IMG/VR virus record: IMGVR_UViG_3300017748_000154
Location: 1-22,902 of that record
DNA length: 22,902 bases
Source: a virus
Reading direction: 5' to 3' (one strand)
Shown: piece by piece, positions 1 through 5,769 of the stretch
Layout of the letters: every line of letters starts with the position of its first letter
Position numbering within the stretch: position 1 is the first letter of the stretch
Made by a program: the position numbers and the translations under genes
Notes under the pieces: model-generated
What the model saw: only the letters and a program-made list of their open reading frames with translations
What the model was told of the DNA's origin: nothing
Databases searched by the model: none

Positions 1-605
1 CCCATCCATCTCGGAATGCCCAACTTGAACTCTTGTTCTTCCCAGAAGGCTTCAACATCATCAAGTGAATGTTGGGCATGGTACATGGGGCAGATTGGTG
101 ATTCAGCAGCCCTGTCACCCTTCATGCGATGCACTCTGTGTGGCTCGTCATATCTCAAGCCAATTGCATTTTCCCAATATTCAAACCCTTGATCAACGCA
201 ATATGCAGCTGAGGCCCTGATCTTGAGATTGACTGTGCAGATCCTGGCAACCGGATTGGGAAGATATTTTTTCTTCTCAATCAAGACACTGAATGGTTCA
301 CCCTTCCTTGACGCTGTTTCATAGTTGACAACCTTGTATCTCGACTCTGGGCAATACTCCACCCAAGTCACCGGTGTCCACCTTTTCTCAACCTCATGAA
401 CGAAATCAAGCGTTTTCTCATGCTCAAGGCCTGTGTTGGCAAAGACGACACGGCTTTCTTCTGGCAGTTCACCGCCCCATGCATCAATGATTTTCCTGAG
501 CATGAACCTAGATGTTGCACCACCTGAGAAGCTCACAATGAATGGAGTTTGCAATTTGTATGGGTTGCTCACAGCTGTGACCTTTCCTTTGTTCTGCTGA
601 CCCAT
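1..605 (-). CDS. CysH-like (PAPS reductase family) PP-loop protein, C-terminus missing
   Basis: The frame is open from an ATG at 605 to the window edge, giving 201 residues. Residues 27-32 read SGGATS, the SGGxxS pyrophosphate-binding loop of the ATP-pyrophosphatase/PAPS reductase fold. Further on come FANTGLEHEKTLDFV, then RICTVNLKIRA and AIGLRYDEPHRVHRMK, the typical order in phage CysH-like proteins. Family members bind adenylated sulfur compounds or activate a substrate with ATP. In phages their role (sulfate assimilation, DNA or RNA sulfur modification, nucleotide metabolism) is usually unknown. The start overlaps the end of the replication-like gene by 37 bases, with a modest AGAGG upstream, so this is the next gene of the left operon. 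The C-terminal part, where a catalytic CGxH motif could lie, is outside the window. The family call is firm; the reaction is not. Confidence 0.8.
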   Translation of the reverse strand, partial: MGQQNKGKVTAVSNPYKLQTPFIVSFSGGATSRFMLRKIIDAWGGELPEESRVVFANTGLEHEKTLDFVHEVEKRWTPVTWVEYCPESRYKVVNYETASRKGEPFSVLIEKKKYLPNPVARICTVNLKIRASAAYCVDQGFEYWENAIGLRYDEPHRVHRMKGDRAAESPICPMYHAQHSLDDVEAFWEEQEFKLGIPRWM

Positions 606-1333
606 GACTCGTCAGCCTCTTCCCATGCTTCTTCTTCAAACCATCTTCTGGGTGATCGCCAGAATTCAGACCTGCCTTCCTGGCTCTGATAGTAGTCTTG
701 GATCCTGCCTGAAAGGTATTCAGTGGCATCATTCTCATGAAGGTTCAATCCTAGCTTCTCAAGGGCAATCCCAATCTGCACCCTTGTGGCTGCTGGTTGC
801 TTCCTCTTGGCTGCTGGAATTGACTTGAACACCTCATCAACACCAATCATTGATTTGTATTTCTTAACATCAGAAGATGAAAGTGAAGATGAAGTTGAAG
901 AAGAAGAAGAAGAAGAAGACCCATCCAAACCTTTGGGCCGACCTTTGAGAGATGGGTTGCCACCTCCTCTGATGCCAGCAGCACTGCATTTTTCTCTCTT
1001 GGATTCCTCAGCCACCATCCTCCTTGATTTGATGGCATTGATCTTGGAGCCACTTGAGGTGGTGACCTGCTCAAAGTCCATCACACCATTGTTGATCAAC
1101 TCACCCACCAGACAGGTGACAACCTCTTGATCAGCACCAACACATCTGGCAATGTGTTCATCATGCATTGCCACATCATTGGTGAGCATCAAAAATCCTC
1201 TGACAGGTGACTCATGCATGAGACACAAAAGGTCAATCCAAAGTCCTCGAGCAGGCAATGAGCATGATCTGAGTGAAGGGTCTTTCATCCAGTCACCTGG
1301 ATAGAACTGAAATGCTGGGAGTTTTTTAGGCAT
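569..1333 (-). CDS. Phage replication-initiation-like protein with poly-serine linker
   Basis: This 254-residue protein starts at an ATG preceded by GGAGG about six bases upstream, overlapping the previous gene by 8 bases. Residues 5-50 (LPAFQFYPGDWMKDPSLRSC, then ARGLWIDLLCLMHES) resemble the N-terminal domain of phage replisome-organiser or DUF1376-type proteins, which often bind the origin and help load the helicase. A basic, Gly-rich stretch (residues 100-136) leads into a nearly pure serine run (139-154), then a helical C-terminal domain (about 156-250) rich in Trp, Arg and Glu. That second part could play the helicase-contacting role of DnaD-like proteins. Its place in the operon beside an annealing protein fits DNA replication. 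No helicase or loader gene is visible, so the role is inferred from the N-terminal pattern and the context. Confidence 0.55.
   Translation of the reverse strand: MPKKLPAFQFYPGDWMKDPSLRSCSLPARGLWIDLLCLMHESPVRGFLMLTNDVAMHDEHIARCVGADQEVVTCLVGELINNGVMDFEQVTTSSGSKINAIKSRRMVAEESKREKCSAAGIRGGGNPSLKGRPKGLDGSSSSSSSSTSSSLSSSDVKKYKSMIGVDEVFKSIPAAKRKQPAATRVQIGIALEKLGLNLHENDATEYLSGRIQDYYQSQEGRSEFWRSPRRWFEEEAWEEADESWVSRTKERSQL
897..919. repeat. (GAA)7 trinucleotide repeat encoding poly-serine
   Basis: There are seven perfect GAA units on the plus strand plus a partial one. On the coding (minus) strand these are seven consecutive TCT serine codons inside the poly-Ser linker of the replication-like protein. 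Copy-number change would alter linker length by single residues without shifting the frame. Confidence 0.85.
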
Positions 1334-1508
1334 CAATGGCCTCCACATGAATCTTCATCAGTCCCATCTGGACCTCTCTTTCAATCTGATACAAGGCTTC
1401 ATCAATTTCAAGCCTGTCAATCTTGGTTTCTGTGTCTGCTAGTTGAACCCTCAACCGCTGCACCATCTCCTCAATATCTCTCAGAGTGGTCTTCAATGAC
1501 TTCCTCAT
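1326..1508 (-). CDS. Small coiled-coil protein, unknown function
   Basis: This 60-residue protein starts at an ATG with a strong AGGAGG nine bases upstream. The ATG overlaps the stop of the winged-helix gene in an ATGA junction, and its own stop overlaps the next gene by 8 bases. The sequence is highly charged and leucine-spaced (LRDIEEMVQRLRVQLADTETKIDRLEIDEALYQIEREV), so nearly all of it could form one amphipathic helix or coiled coil. Such short helical proteins between phage replication genes may be accessory or inhibitor proteins. I recognise no family. The good ribosome binding site and tight packing support a real gene. Confidence 0.65.
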   Translation of the reverse strand: MRKSLKTTLRDIEEMVQRLRVQLADTETKIDRLEIDEALYQIEREVQMGLMKIHVEAIDA

Positions 1509-1885
1509 CTGTCACCTCCTGTGTTGATGTTCCATTCCCTGAGTCCCTGTGAAGTTGGTTGACAAGTTCTGACCTGGCACCCAGATGGACCTGGCTTCTT
1601 TCCAACAACCTCAATCAATCCGGCCTTCCTGAGTTCAGCACACCTCTTGTGTCCTGTTGTGAGTCCAGCCCTGGATGCTGCTTCTTCATCACTCAATGCT
1701 TGCTCTGAAAGGCAGAATGCAGCAAGCAACTTGAACCTCTGAGAGCCTCGAGCAGCACCAAACTTGGTTGCTGCCTCCTTGCTTGTTGATGGGTCTGTTG
1801 CCCTGGCTGCAATCCTCTGGTGGTTCTGATCCCAATCAATCATCTTCTGAACTGGGAATGTTTTAGTCTTCCGGCTGGTCATCAT
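1505..1885 (-). CDS. Winged-helix DNA-binding domain protein
   Basis: This 126-residue protein starts at one of two adjacent ATGs (1885 or 1882). GAGGAGGG lies just upstream, and the start overlaps the previous gene by 23 bases. Residues from about 26 on (RATDPSTSKEAATKFGAARGSQRFKLLAAF, then ALSDEEAASRAGL, then KRCAELRKAGLIEVV) match a winged-helix pattern common in small phage proteins: an N-terminal helix, a helix-turn-helix with the DEEAA...AGL core, a recognition helix, and a wing around VVGKKPGPSG. Family members are usually called DNA-binding or putative replication/regulatory proteins. It lies between an acidic protein and a coiled-coil protein in the left operon. It might regulate the operator at 5487-5517 or act at a replication origin, but neither is shown. 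Confidence 0.6.
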   Translation of the reverse strand: MMTSRKTKTFPVQKMIDWDQNHQRIAARATDPSTSKEAATKFGAARGSQRFKLLAAFCLSEQALSDEEAASRAGLTTGHKRCAELRKAGLIEVVGKKPGPSGCQVRTCQPTSQGLREWNINTGGDR

Positions 1886-2168
1886 GGTCACCCTCCTCAA
1901 TCTCTTGTTCAACAGTCCTCTCAACCTCAAGGACAAGTTCTGAATCCTTGATCTTCACACCACCTCTGTCATGCAACTGGATGTCAAACAGCCTCAGAAT
2001 CTCTTGCCCTTCATCACCCATGGTGACACTGTTGCCACTGGTGTTGTCATGACCATGTGTTTCAAAGTCTCTTTCAATCAACACTGTTGCACCAGTTGAC
2101 ATCAGGATGATTGGTTCATGGTCATCAATGCACAGATGCAATTCAATTTTCTTTTCAATCTCAATCAT
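1863..2168 (-). CDS. Acidic hypothetical protein
   Basis: This 101-residue protein starts at an ATG preceded by the operon's recurrent GAGAGGAAAC leader, 10 bases after the Gp157-like stop. The N-terminal half is strand-forming (IEIEKKIELHLCIDDHEPIILMSTGATVLIERDF). The C-terminal third is very acidic (KDSELVLEVERTVEQEIEEGDHDDQPED). I do not recognise the family. The acidic tail and the position among replication genes would fit a small accessory or DNA-mimic-like protein, but nothing in the sequence decides this. Its last 23 bases overlap the winged-helix gene, suggesting translational coupling. Confidence 0.6.
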   Translation of the reverse strand: MIEIEKKIELHLCIDDHEPIILMSTGATVLIERDFETHGHDNTSGNSVTMGDEGQEILRLFDIQLHDRGGVKIKDSELVLEVERTVEQEIEEGDHDDQPED

Positions 2169-2178
2169 GTGTTTCCTC

Positions 2179-2688
2179 TCACTTGATTCTCAAATGTGTT
2201 CCACGATCACGATATCGTGCAAAGCCAAGTTCCTTGCCTTGTTCCAGTTCCTCTCTGATCCTGTCAGTGTCCAGAGTCTCAATCACCTTCTGCCCAAAGT
2301 ACCCTGATGGCAGTTTGTCATGGTCAATCTCAAGACCCTTTTTGCCACCATTTTTTGCAACTGTGATGGTGAACTCAGGTGACTCAATTGTTGTGATCTC
2401 TGTTTCTTTCATCTTCTGGTGCAAGTATTCCTTCAACCTCCTGGCATAGTTGTTGGCAATCTTTGCACGCTCCTCAAGCCTCTGGGCATGGAGGCTCCTT
2501 GCATCTGCCTTTGCTTCCAGTTCAGCAATCACAGCACAGATGTTCCTTGCTTTCTCTTCAAAGTCACCCTTGGCTTGCTCGAGGGATTCCATGACTTCAT
2601 CCTCAACCACACCATCATTGATGGTGGCTTGTGATTCCATCTTGTGCAACAGGCTCATGAACTCATCAGTGATTTCAAACAGGGTCAT
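2179..2688 (-). CDS. Siphovirus Gp157-family protein (left operon copy)
   Basis: This 169-residue protein starts at an ATG in an ATGA overlap with the annealing-protein gene, with GGAGGATAAAGC before it. The first 100 residues are a long helical, coiled-coil-like region (residues 20-85). It is followed by the family's usual ending: a YARRLKEYLHQKMKE helix, a small beta segment (TTIESPEFTITVAKNGGKKGLEI), then a conserved DxxxIREELEQGKEL turn and a final LRIK. This is the layout of Gp157 of Streptococcus thermophilus Sfi phages. The literature links that family to phage resistance of cells carrying it, but in phage genomes it usually sits beside recombination genes, as here. Its molecular activity is unknown. 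A second related protein is encoded at 5770-6345. Confidence 0.75.
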   Translation of the reverse strand: MTLFEITDEFMSLLHKMESQATINDGVVEDEVMESLEQAKGDFEEKARNICAVIAELEAKADARSLHAQRLEERAKIANNYARRLKEYLHQKMKETEITTIESPEFTITVAKNGGKKGLEIDHDKLPSGYFGQKVIETLDTDRIREELEQGKELGFARYRDRGTHLRIK

Positions 2689-3515
2689 GCTTTATCCTCC
2701 ACAAGTGAGATGTGCTTGCTGATTTCAGCGATGTTCCAGAACACCTGTCCAGAACTGTTGGTCTTCTTCTTGATCAACACATCTGCTGTGTCATTTGACA
2801 TGAACAAGTCACCAGCTGTGTCAGAAAATGTCTTTGAGAAGGTGCTGAATGTTCTTTCATCACCCTCAACCTGGATGTTCCACCACTTGTGTTCACCCTT
2901 TTCCATGGGTTGCACAAGGTCAATGTGCCTGCAAATGAGGCTCTGCTCATCCAATTCATCTGGTGGCTGGGCATCAATCTGCCTTGGCTTGCTCTTTGTG
3001 ACCTTCTTTCTGACCGGTTTCTTGGCAATGCCTTCTTGTGCATCACCAGTCTCAGCACCCTGAATGGTCTCAACCTCAAGTTCATCAAGCATTCCAAGCC
3101 CATAGAATGACAGGGTGACTCTTCTTTTCGCTTTGGTCACGGCCTTCATCATTGCATTGGCGAGGTTGTCACCGCCAAGGCCTTTGATCTGGACGGTTCC
3201 AATGTCTGAGTCAGTCCTTCCATCCTTGTCCAATGCAGAGGCTTTGGCGACATATATGTCATTCACCACCTCTGTTTGAACATCATTGATGCTCAATCCA
3301 TGCTTTGCTCTCAACTGGTCTGTGCAAGCCTTGGTTGCATACAACCTCTCTTTGCCATTGAGCCTCATGATTTCAAAGGGCTTGGCAAGTGGATCAAGTC
3401 CCAGCCTGTTGCAAAGGTGTTCAATGTATTGCAATCGCTGGGTTGAATCCAACCTTGCAATGTTGTTGTTGACAACGATTTCCTCGATCGCCTGGGGTGA
3501 AAGTTCCAGTGTCAT
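2685..3515 (-). CDS. Probable ssDNA-annealing/recombination protein with OB-fold-like C-terminus
   Basis: This 276-residue protein overlaps the gene before it and the one after it by ATGA. The N-terminal domain (residues 1-150) carries GLDPLAKPFEIMRLNGKERLYATKACTDQLR and, at 105-150, GTVQIKGLGGDNLANAMMKAVTKAKRRVTLSFYGLG. This pattern recurs in phage proteins annotated as RecT-like or ssDNA-binding. A basic, low-complexity linker (150-190) leads to a C-terminal domain (195-272). There WWNIQVEGDERTFSTFSKTF followed by alternating strands and FWNIAEI looks like an OB fold. The expected role is pairing or protecting single strands during phage replication and recombination, probably together with Gp157. 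No RecE/Exo-type exonuclease is visible nearby. The annealase assignment rests on recognised local motifs, and the OB fold is inferred. Confidence 0.6.
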   Translation of the reverse strand: MTLELSPQAIEEIVVNNNIARLDSTQRLQYIEHLCNRLGLDPLAKPFEIMRLNGKERLYATKACTDQLRAKHGLSINDVQTEVVNDIYVAKASALDKDGRTDSDIGTVQIKGLGGDNLANAMMKAVTKAKRRVTLSFYGLGMLDELEVETIQGAETGDAQEGIAKKPVRKKVTKSKPRQIDAQPPDELDEQSLICRHIDLVQPMEKGEHKWWNIQVEGDERTFSTFSKTFSDTAGDLFMSNDTADVLIKKKTNSSGQVFWNIAEISKHISLVEDKA

Positions 3516-3916
3516 TTGTGTTCTCCTGTGTGCTTCTTGTGAATTGAGGCAAGCATTGAATCCACAGCGCTAGCGCTGAAGGTGCTTGGTGTTGACGATT
3601 CCTTCTTTCTCTCCTGATCTGATGAAGTATCCAATGAGACTGCTGATGATTCCAAATCCAATGACGATGATGCAAGTTGCAACAGCCATGCTTTGCTCTC
3701 CTTTGTGAGGTTTGTGGTGCTTGGGTTTTCTCTTGTGAGTTCTCTGTTGAGAATAAGAAAGCGCACGCCGTCCTTGGCGAGGCTTTCGGCTCGTGCTTCC
3801 ATTATGACATTACAAGGTGAAATATGTTGTTTGCCTGTAATGATTGCAAGCACATTGAGTGACAAGCCATGCAACTGCCTGTCACAAATTATGATTGTGT
3901 CTTTGTCTTGGTTCAC
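3512..3916 (-). CDS. Small hypothetical protein, GTG start inside methyltransferase stop
   Basis: I place the start at a GTG (3916), giving 134 residues. GAGAGGAAACACA sits directly before it, the same leader used by two neighbours, and the GTG overlaps the methyltransferase stop as GTGA. A later ATG at 3802 has no ribosome binding site. The protein begins NQDKDTIIICDRQLHGLSLNVLAIITGKQ and contains RFLILNRELTRENPSTTN. It has a Ser-rich middle (SSSLDLESSAVSLDTSSDQ) and ends in a basic tail (SIHKKHTGEHK). I recognise no family. Lying between the methyltransferase and the annealing protein, and coupled to both, it probably acts in phage DNA metabolism or modification, but this is context only. 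Confidence 0.6.
   Translation of the reverse strand: MNQDKDTIIICDRQLHGLSLNVLAIITGKQHISPCNVIMEARAESLAKDGVRFLILNRELTRENPSTTNLTKESKAWLLQLASSSLDLESSAVSLDTSSDQERKKESSTPSTFSASAVDSMLASIHKKHTGEHK
3565..3578. repeat. 14-bp perfect palindrome in coding sequence
   Basis: CAGCGCTAGCGCTG is its own reverse complement and lies in the 3' part of the small GTG-started gene, encoding Ser-Ala-Ser-Ala. It may be only a by-product of the AGCGCT dicodon repeat, or a binding site. Confidence 0.6.
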
Positions 3917-4851
3917 TGTGTTTCCTCTCTGAGTTGTGTGAAAAGTGTTCTGAATGCAACTTCTGCTGTTGCAGGAACAACACCGTTGCCCAAAAGTCTC
4001 AATCTGTCCACTCTGAACCGAGCTTTGTCCATCCAACTGGAATCCCCATCAGTTGTTCGACCCAATCGGGGTTCAATTGTCCGGGGTTGCTCGTGGGGTC
4101 TCTGGGAACTGCCCTGCCCAGAAGGCCATTGGTCAACACATTTGGTGATGGGTTTGCTCCATCCTTCCAATCTCTTGTCGTTGGTGTCGGCCAGGCCCTT
4201 GTTGCATCTGTCAGGGTTGATCCCTTGTGCATCACTCCTGTCTTGGTCGTTCCTCTTGCTGAATCCCTTGAGTCGCCCACTGTCGCTGTTGGCCACTGCT
4301 GCAATGAAGACTCTGTTTCTTCTGTGTGGTGCTCCTGTTTCTTGCGCTGAGAACATGCCCCACGTTGCTGTGAAACCAAGGCTTTCCAGTTCTCCCAAGA
4401 CATGCAAGAGAACTGATGTGCCTTCTTGTCCTCTGAGCTTTGCTGTGATGATCCCTTCAACGTTTTCAAGGAAAACAAGCCTTGGTTGAACTTCTCTGAT
4501 GATGCGTTTGATTGTTGGGAACAAGTGCCTTGGGTCAGAGTCTGCCAAATGCTTTCCAGCTTGGCTGAAGGGTTGACATGGGAATCCACCTGACAAGACA
4601 TCCACCTTGCCACGATATGGTTTCCCATTAAATGTCCGAAGGTCCGACCAGACAGGTGCTGAATCCAACTTTCCCTGTTCCATCTTTTCAACCAAGTTTG
4701 CGATGGCGAAGGCTTCGATCTCCACATAAGTGATCGTTCGGCAAGTTGGGAGAACTCTTCTGATCCCAAGGTCAATGCCTGCATATCCTGTGCACAGGCT
4801 GAGATGGTTGATGGGATGATCCACATGGGTGTTCTCCATTTGTTGTGTCAT
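3913..4851 (-). CDS. DNA (cytosine-5-)-methyltransferase, orphan phage enzyme
   Basis: The 312-residue protein shows the C5-methyltransferase motifs in order: motif I as LSLCTGYAGIDLGIRR (residues 17-32, SAM binding), motif IV GGFPCQPFS (catalytic Cys92), motif VI FLENVEG (Glu129), motif VIII APHRRNRVF (175-182) and motif X LLGNGVVP (287-293). The target-recognition region (about 184-285) is short and hydrophilic. The VANSD...ADTNDKRLEGWS segment is typical of phage Dcm-like enzymes. It transfers a methyl group from SAM to C5 of cytosine at an unknown site. No cognate endonuclease is nearby, so it is likely an anti-restriction or regulatory methylase. I chose the ATG at 4851, 25 bases after the previous stop; its leader GAAAGAAAACCA is a weak ribosome binding site. 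The ATG at 4839 is the alternative. Confidence 0.9.
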   Translation of the reverse strand: MTQQMENTHVDHPINHLSLCTGYAGIDLGIRRVLPTCRTITYVEIEAFAIANLVEKMEQGKLDSAPVWSDLRTFNGKPYRGKVDVLSGGFPCQPFSQAGKHLADSDPRHLFPTIKRIIREVQPRLVFLENVEGIITAKLRGQEGTSVLLHVLGELESLGFTATWGMFSAQETGAPHRRNRVFIAAVANSDSGRLKGFSKRNDQDRSDAQGINPDRCNKGLADTNDKRLEGWSKPITKCVDQWPSGQGSSQRPHEQPRTIEPRLGRTTDGDSSWMDKARFRVDRLRLLGNGVVPATAEVAFRTLFTQLREETQ

Positions 4852-4876
4852 TGGTTTTCTTTCAGTGTGTGTTGGC

Positions 4877-5413
4877 TCACCAATCAATTGGTGTGCCAAC
4901 CATGTCCATGCTTCTCATTCCAGCAATGCATCTGACATCATCACCAAATTTTGATTGAATGTGATGCACTTGCAGTCTTTCCCATCTTGCTGTGCCTTCT
5001 TTGTCAGACAACTTGCACTGTCTTTTGTATGTTCTCCAATCACCACTTGGGGTGTCTTTGAGTTGAAACAGAATCTCAGTTCTGCCCCACTTCTTGATTT
5101 GATCAACCTCAGCCATCCTATCTGTTACCAAACCAACCCAAAGGTCAGCATCCATTTCAAGTTCTGTGCCTTCAAAATCATGTGGTGGCTTTTCCTTGCA
5201 CCATGCATGGAACTCAGCTTGTTCAACAAGGAGTTCATCAAGTTTGGGATTGATGAAATCAATCTGAAGTGGACCACCCCAACCATCATCAAAGATGGTG
5301 GCAACCTTCTTGGATTTTCCATCAGTGACTCGGTGAAGTGTTGCAGTGAATCCCTGCCCATCATGACCAGAGACATGCTTGTATGACTTGACGTTGTATT
5401 CAGTGTTGTTCAT
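4877..5413 (-). CDS. Hypothetical phage protein, first gene of the left operon
   Basis: This 178-residue protein starts at an ATG preceded by GAGAGGAAAC. The frame is open further upstream to a GTG at 5527, but that stretch contains the predicted promoter, so I treat it as leader. The N-terminus (VSGHDGQGFTATLHRVTDGKSKKVATIFDDGWGGPLQIDF) resembles a recurrent, uncharacterised phage domain with a small beta sheet. The rest is mixed and Trp/Lys-rich (KWGRTEILFQLKD, DWRTYKRQCKLSDKEG). No catalytic motif is obvious. As the first gene after the promoter it would be made early, ahead of the methyltransferase, annealase and replication genes. Takeover or anti-host roles are possible but unsupported. 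Confidence 0.65.
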   Translation of the reverse strand: MNNTEYNVKSYKHVSGHDGQGFTATLHRVTDGKSKKVATIFDDGWGGPLQIDFINPKLDELLVEQAEFHAWCKEKPPHDFEGTELEMDADLWVGLVTDRMAEVDQIKKWGRTEILFQLKDTPSGDWRTYKRQCKLSDKEGTARWERLQVHHIQSKFGDDVRCIAGMRSMDMVGTPIDW

Positions 5414-5469
5414 TTGGTTTCCTCTCAAATGATCTTGGTTGTGTGCTGGGGTGAATTCCCCATGTCCTG

Positions 5470-5498
5470 AATATAGCCTATCAGCACAAAGGTTGCAA
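5470..5498 (-). promoter_or_regulatory. Sigma70-like promoter of the left operon
   Basis: On the minus strand, TTGCAA (5498-5493, four of six consensus bases) is followed after exactly 17 bases by TATATT (5475-5470, five of six). A start near 5463 would give a leader of about 50 bases before the ATG at 5413. Position, spacing and the lack of another promoter in the gap support it. Confidence 0.55.
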
Positions 5499-5517
5499 AC
5501 CCTTGAATGAACCTTTG
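5487..5517. promoter_or_regulatory. Operator-like inverted repeat over the -35 region
   Basis: CAAAGGTT (5487-5494) and AACCTTTG (5510-5517) are perfect 8-bp inverted repeats 15 bases apart. They straddle the predicted -35 hexamer. This is the geometry of a dimeric repressor or activator site. The cognate regulator is not identified; the winged-helix protein at 1505-1885 is one candidate in the window. Confidence 0.4.
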
Positions 5518-5554
5518 AGATTTTCACCTCTCACCCTATAAAGGTGGGCAAGCT

Positions 5555-5639
5555 CCTGAGAGGCTCTCTGGGACCTTGGCCTGGTTCAAGGACTGGTGTT
5601 GCCTTTTGAGGCCTTAAGGGCTTCACAGGGCCTCTCAGG
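5555..5639. repeat. Long-range 10-bp inverted repeat in the control region
   Basis: CCTGAGAGGC (5555-5564) and GCCTCTCAGG (5630-5639) are exact reverse complements with 65 bases between them. The intervening DNA also repeats GAGGCC/GGGCCTC words. It could form a large stem in a transcript or be a paired protein site. Function unknown. Confidence 0.45.
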
Positions 5640-5708
5640 GCCTCGCAGAGATGCCATCTGAGATCCTCCTTCAGTGCTCAGGCATATGCCATTTCACTGG
5701 ACAAGGAG

Positions 5709-5743
5709 AAGGCCCCAGAGGAGAGGAATCACTCTGGGGCCTT
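5709..5743 (-). terminator. Hairpin terminator of the late operon
   Basis: A perfect 12-bp stem (AAGGCCCCAGAG with CTCTGGGGCCTT) encloses an 11-base loop. It begins 26 bases after the stop of the last late gene. On the minus strand it is followed by CTCCTTGTCC, pyrimidine-rich but without a clean T run, so termination may be partial or assisted by another factor. The stem is symmetrical, but no plus-strand genes would use it. Confidence 0.7.
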
Positions 5744-5769
5744 GCACACAAAGAGAGCCGGGGAATTGG

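Larger units (their letters stand above)
5414..5769 (-). other. Intergenic control region between late and left operons
   Basis: This is the only gene-free stretch above 300 bases. In transcription order (high to low coordinates) it holds the hairpin terminator at 5709-5743, a GC-rich part with repeated GGGCCTC-type words and a 10-bp inverted repeat (5555-5564 with 5630-5639), then a promoter (5470-5498) overlapped by an operator-like inverted repeat (5487-5517), and the leader with GAGAGGAAAC before the first left-operon gene. I see no tRNA, small RNA or convincing small ORF in it. An origin of replication here is possible, but I see no iteron array. Confidence 0.6.

Noticed and set aside
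897-919. (GAA)7 as a phase-variable frame switch
   Set aside because: The unit is three bases, so length changes keep the reading frame.
3917-4036. Longer start of the 3512-3916 gene inside the methyltransferase
   Set aside because: It would use a TTG without ribosome binding site and overlap conserved motif X coding; the GTG at 3916 has an ideal leader.
5414-5527. N-terminal extension (GTG at 5527) of the 4877-5413 gene
   Set aside because: The stretch holds the promoter and inverted repeat, while the ATG at 5413 has a strong GAGAGGAAAC leader.
5535-5550. Second promoter around TTTATAGGG upstream of the main one
   Set aside because: No -35-like hexamer at a proper distance; weaker than the 5470-5498 candidate.
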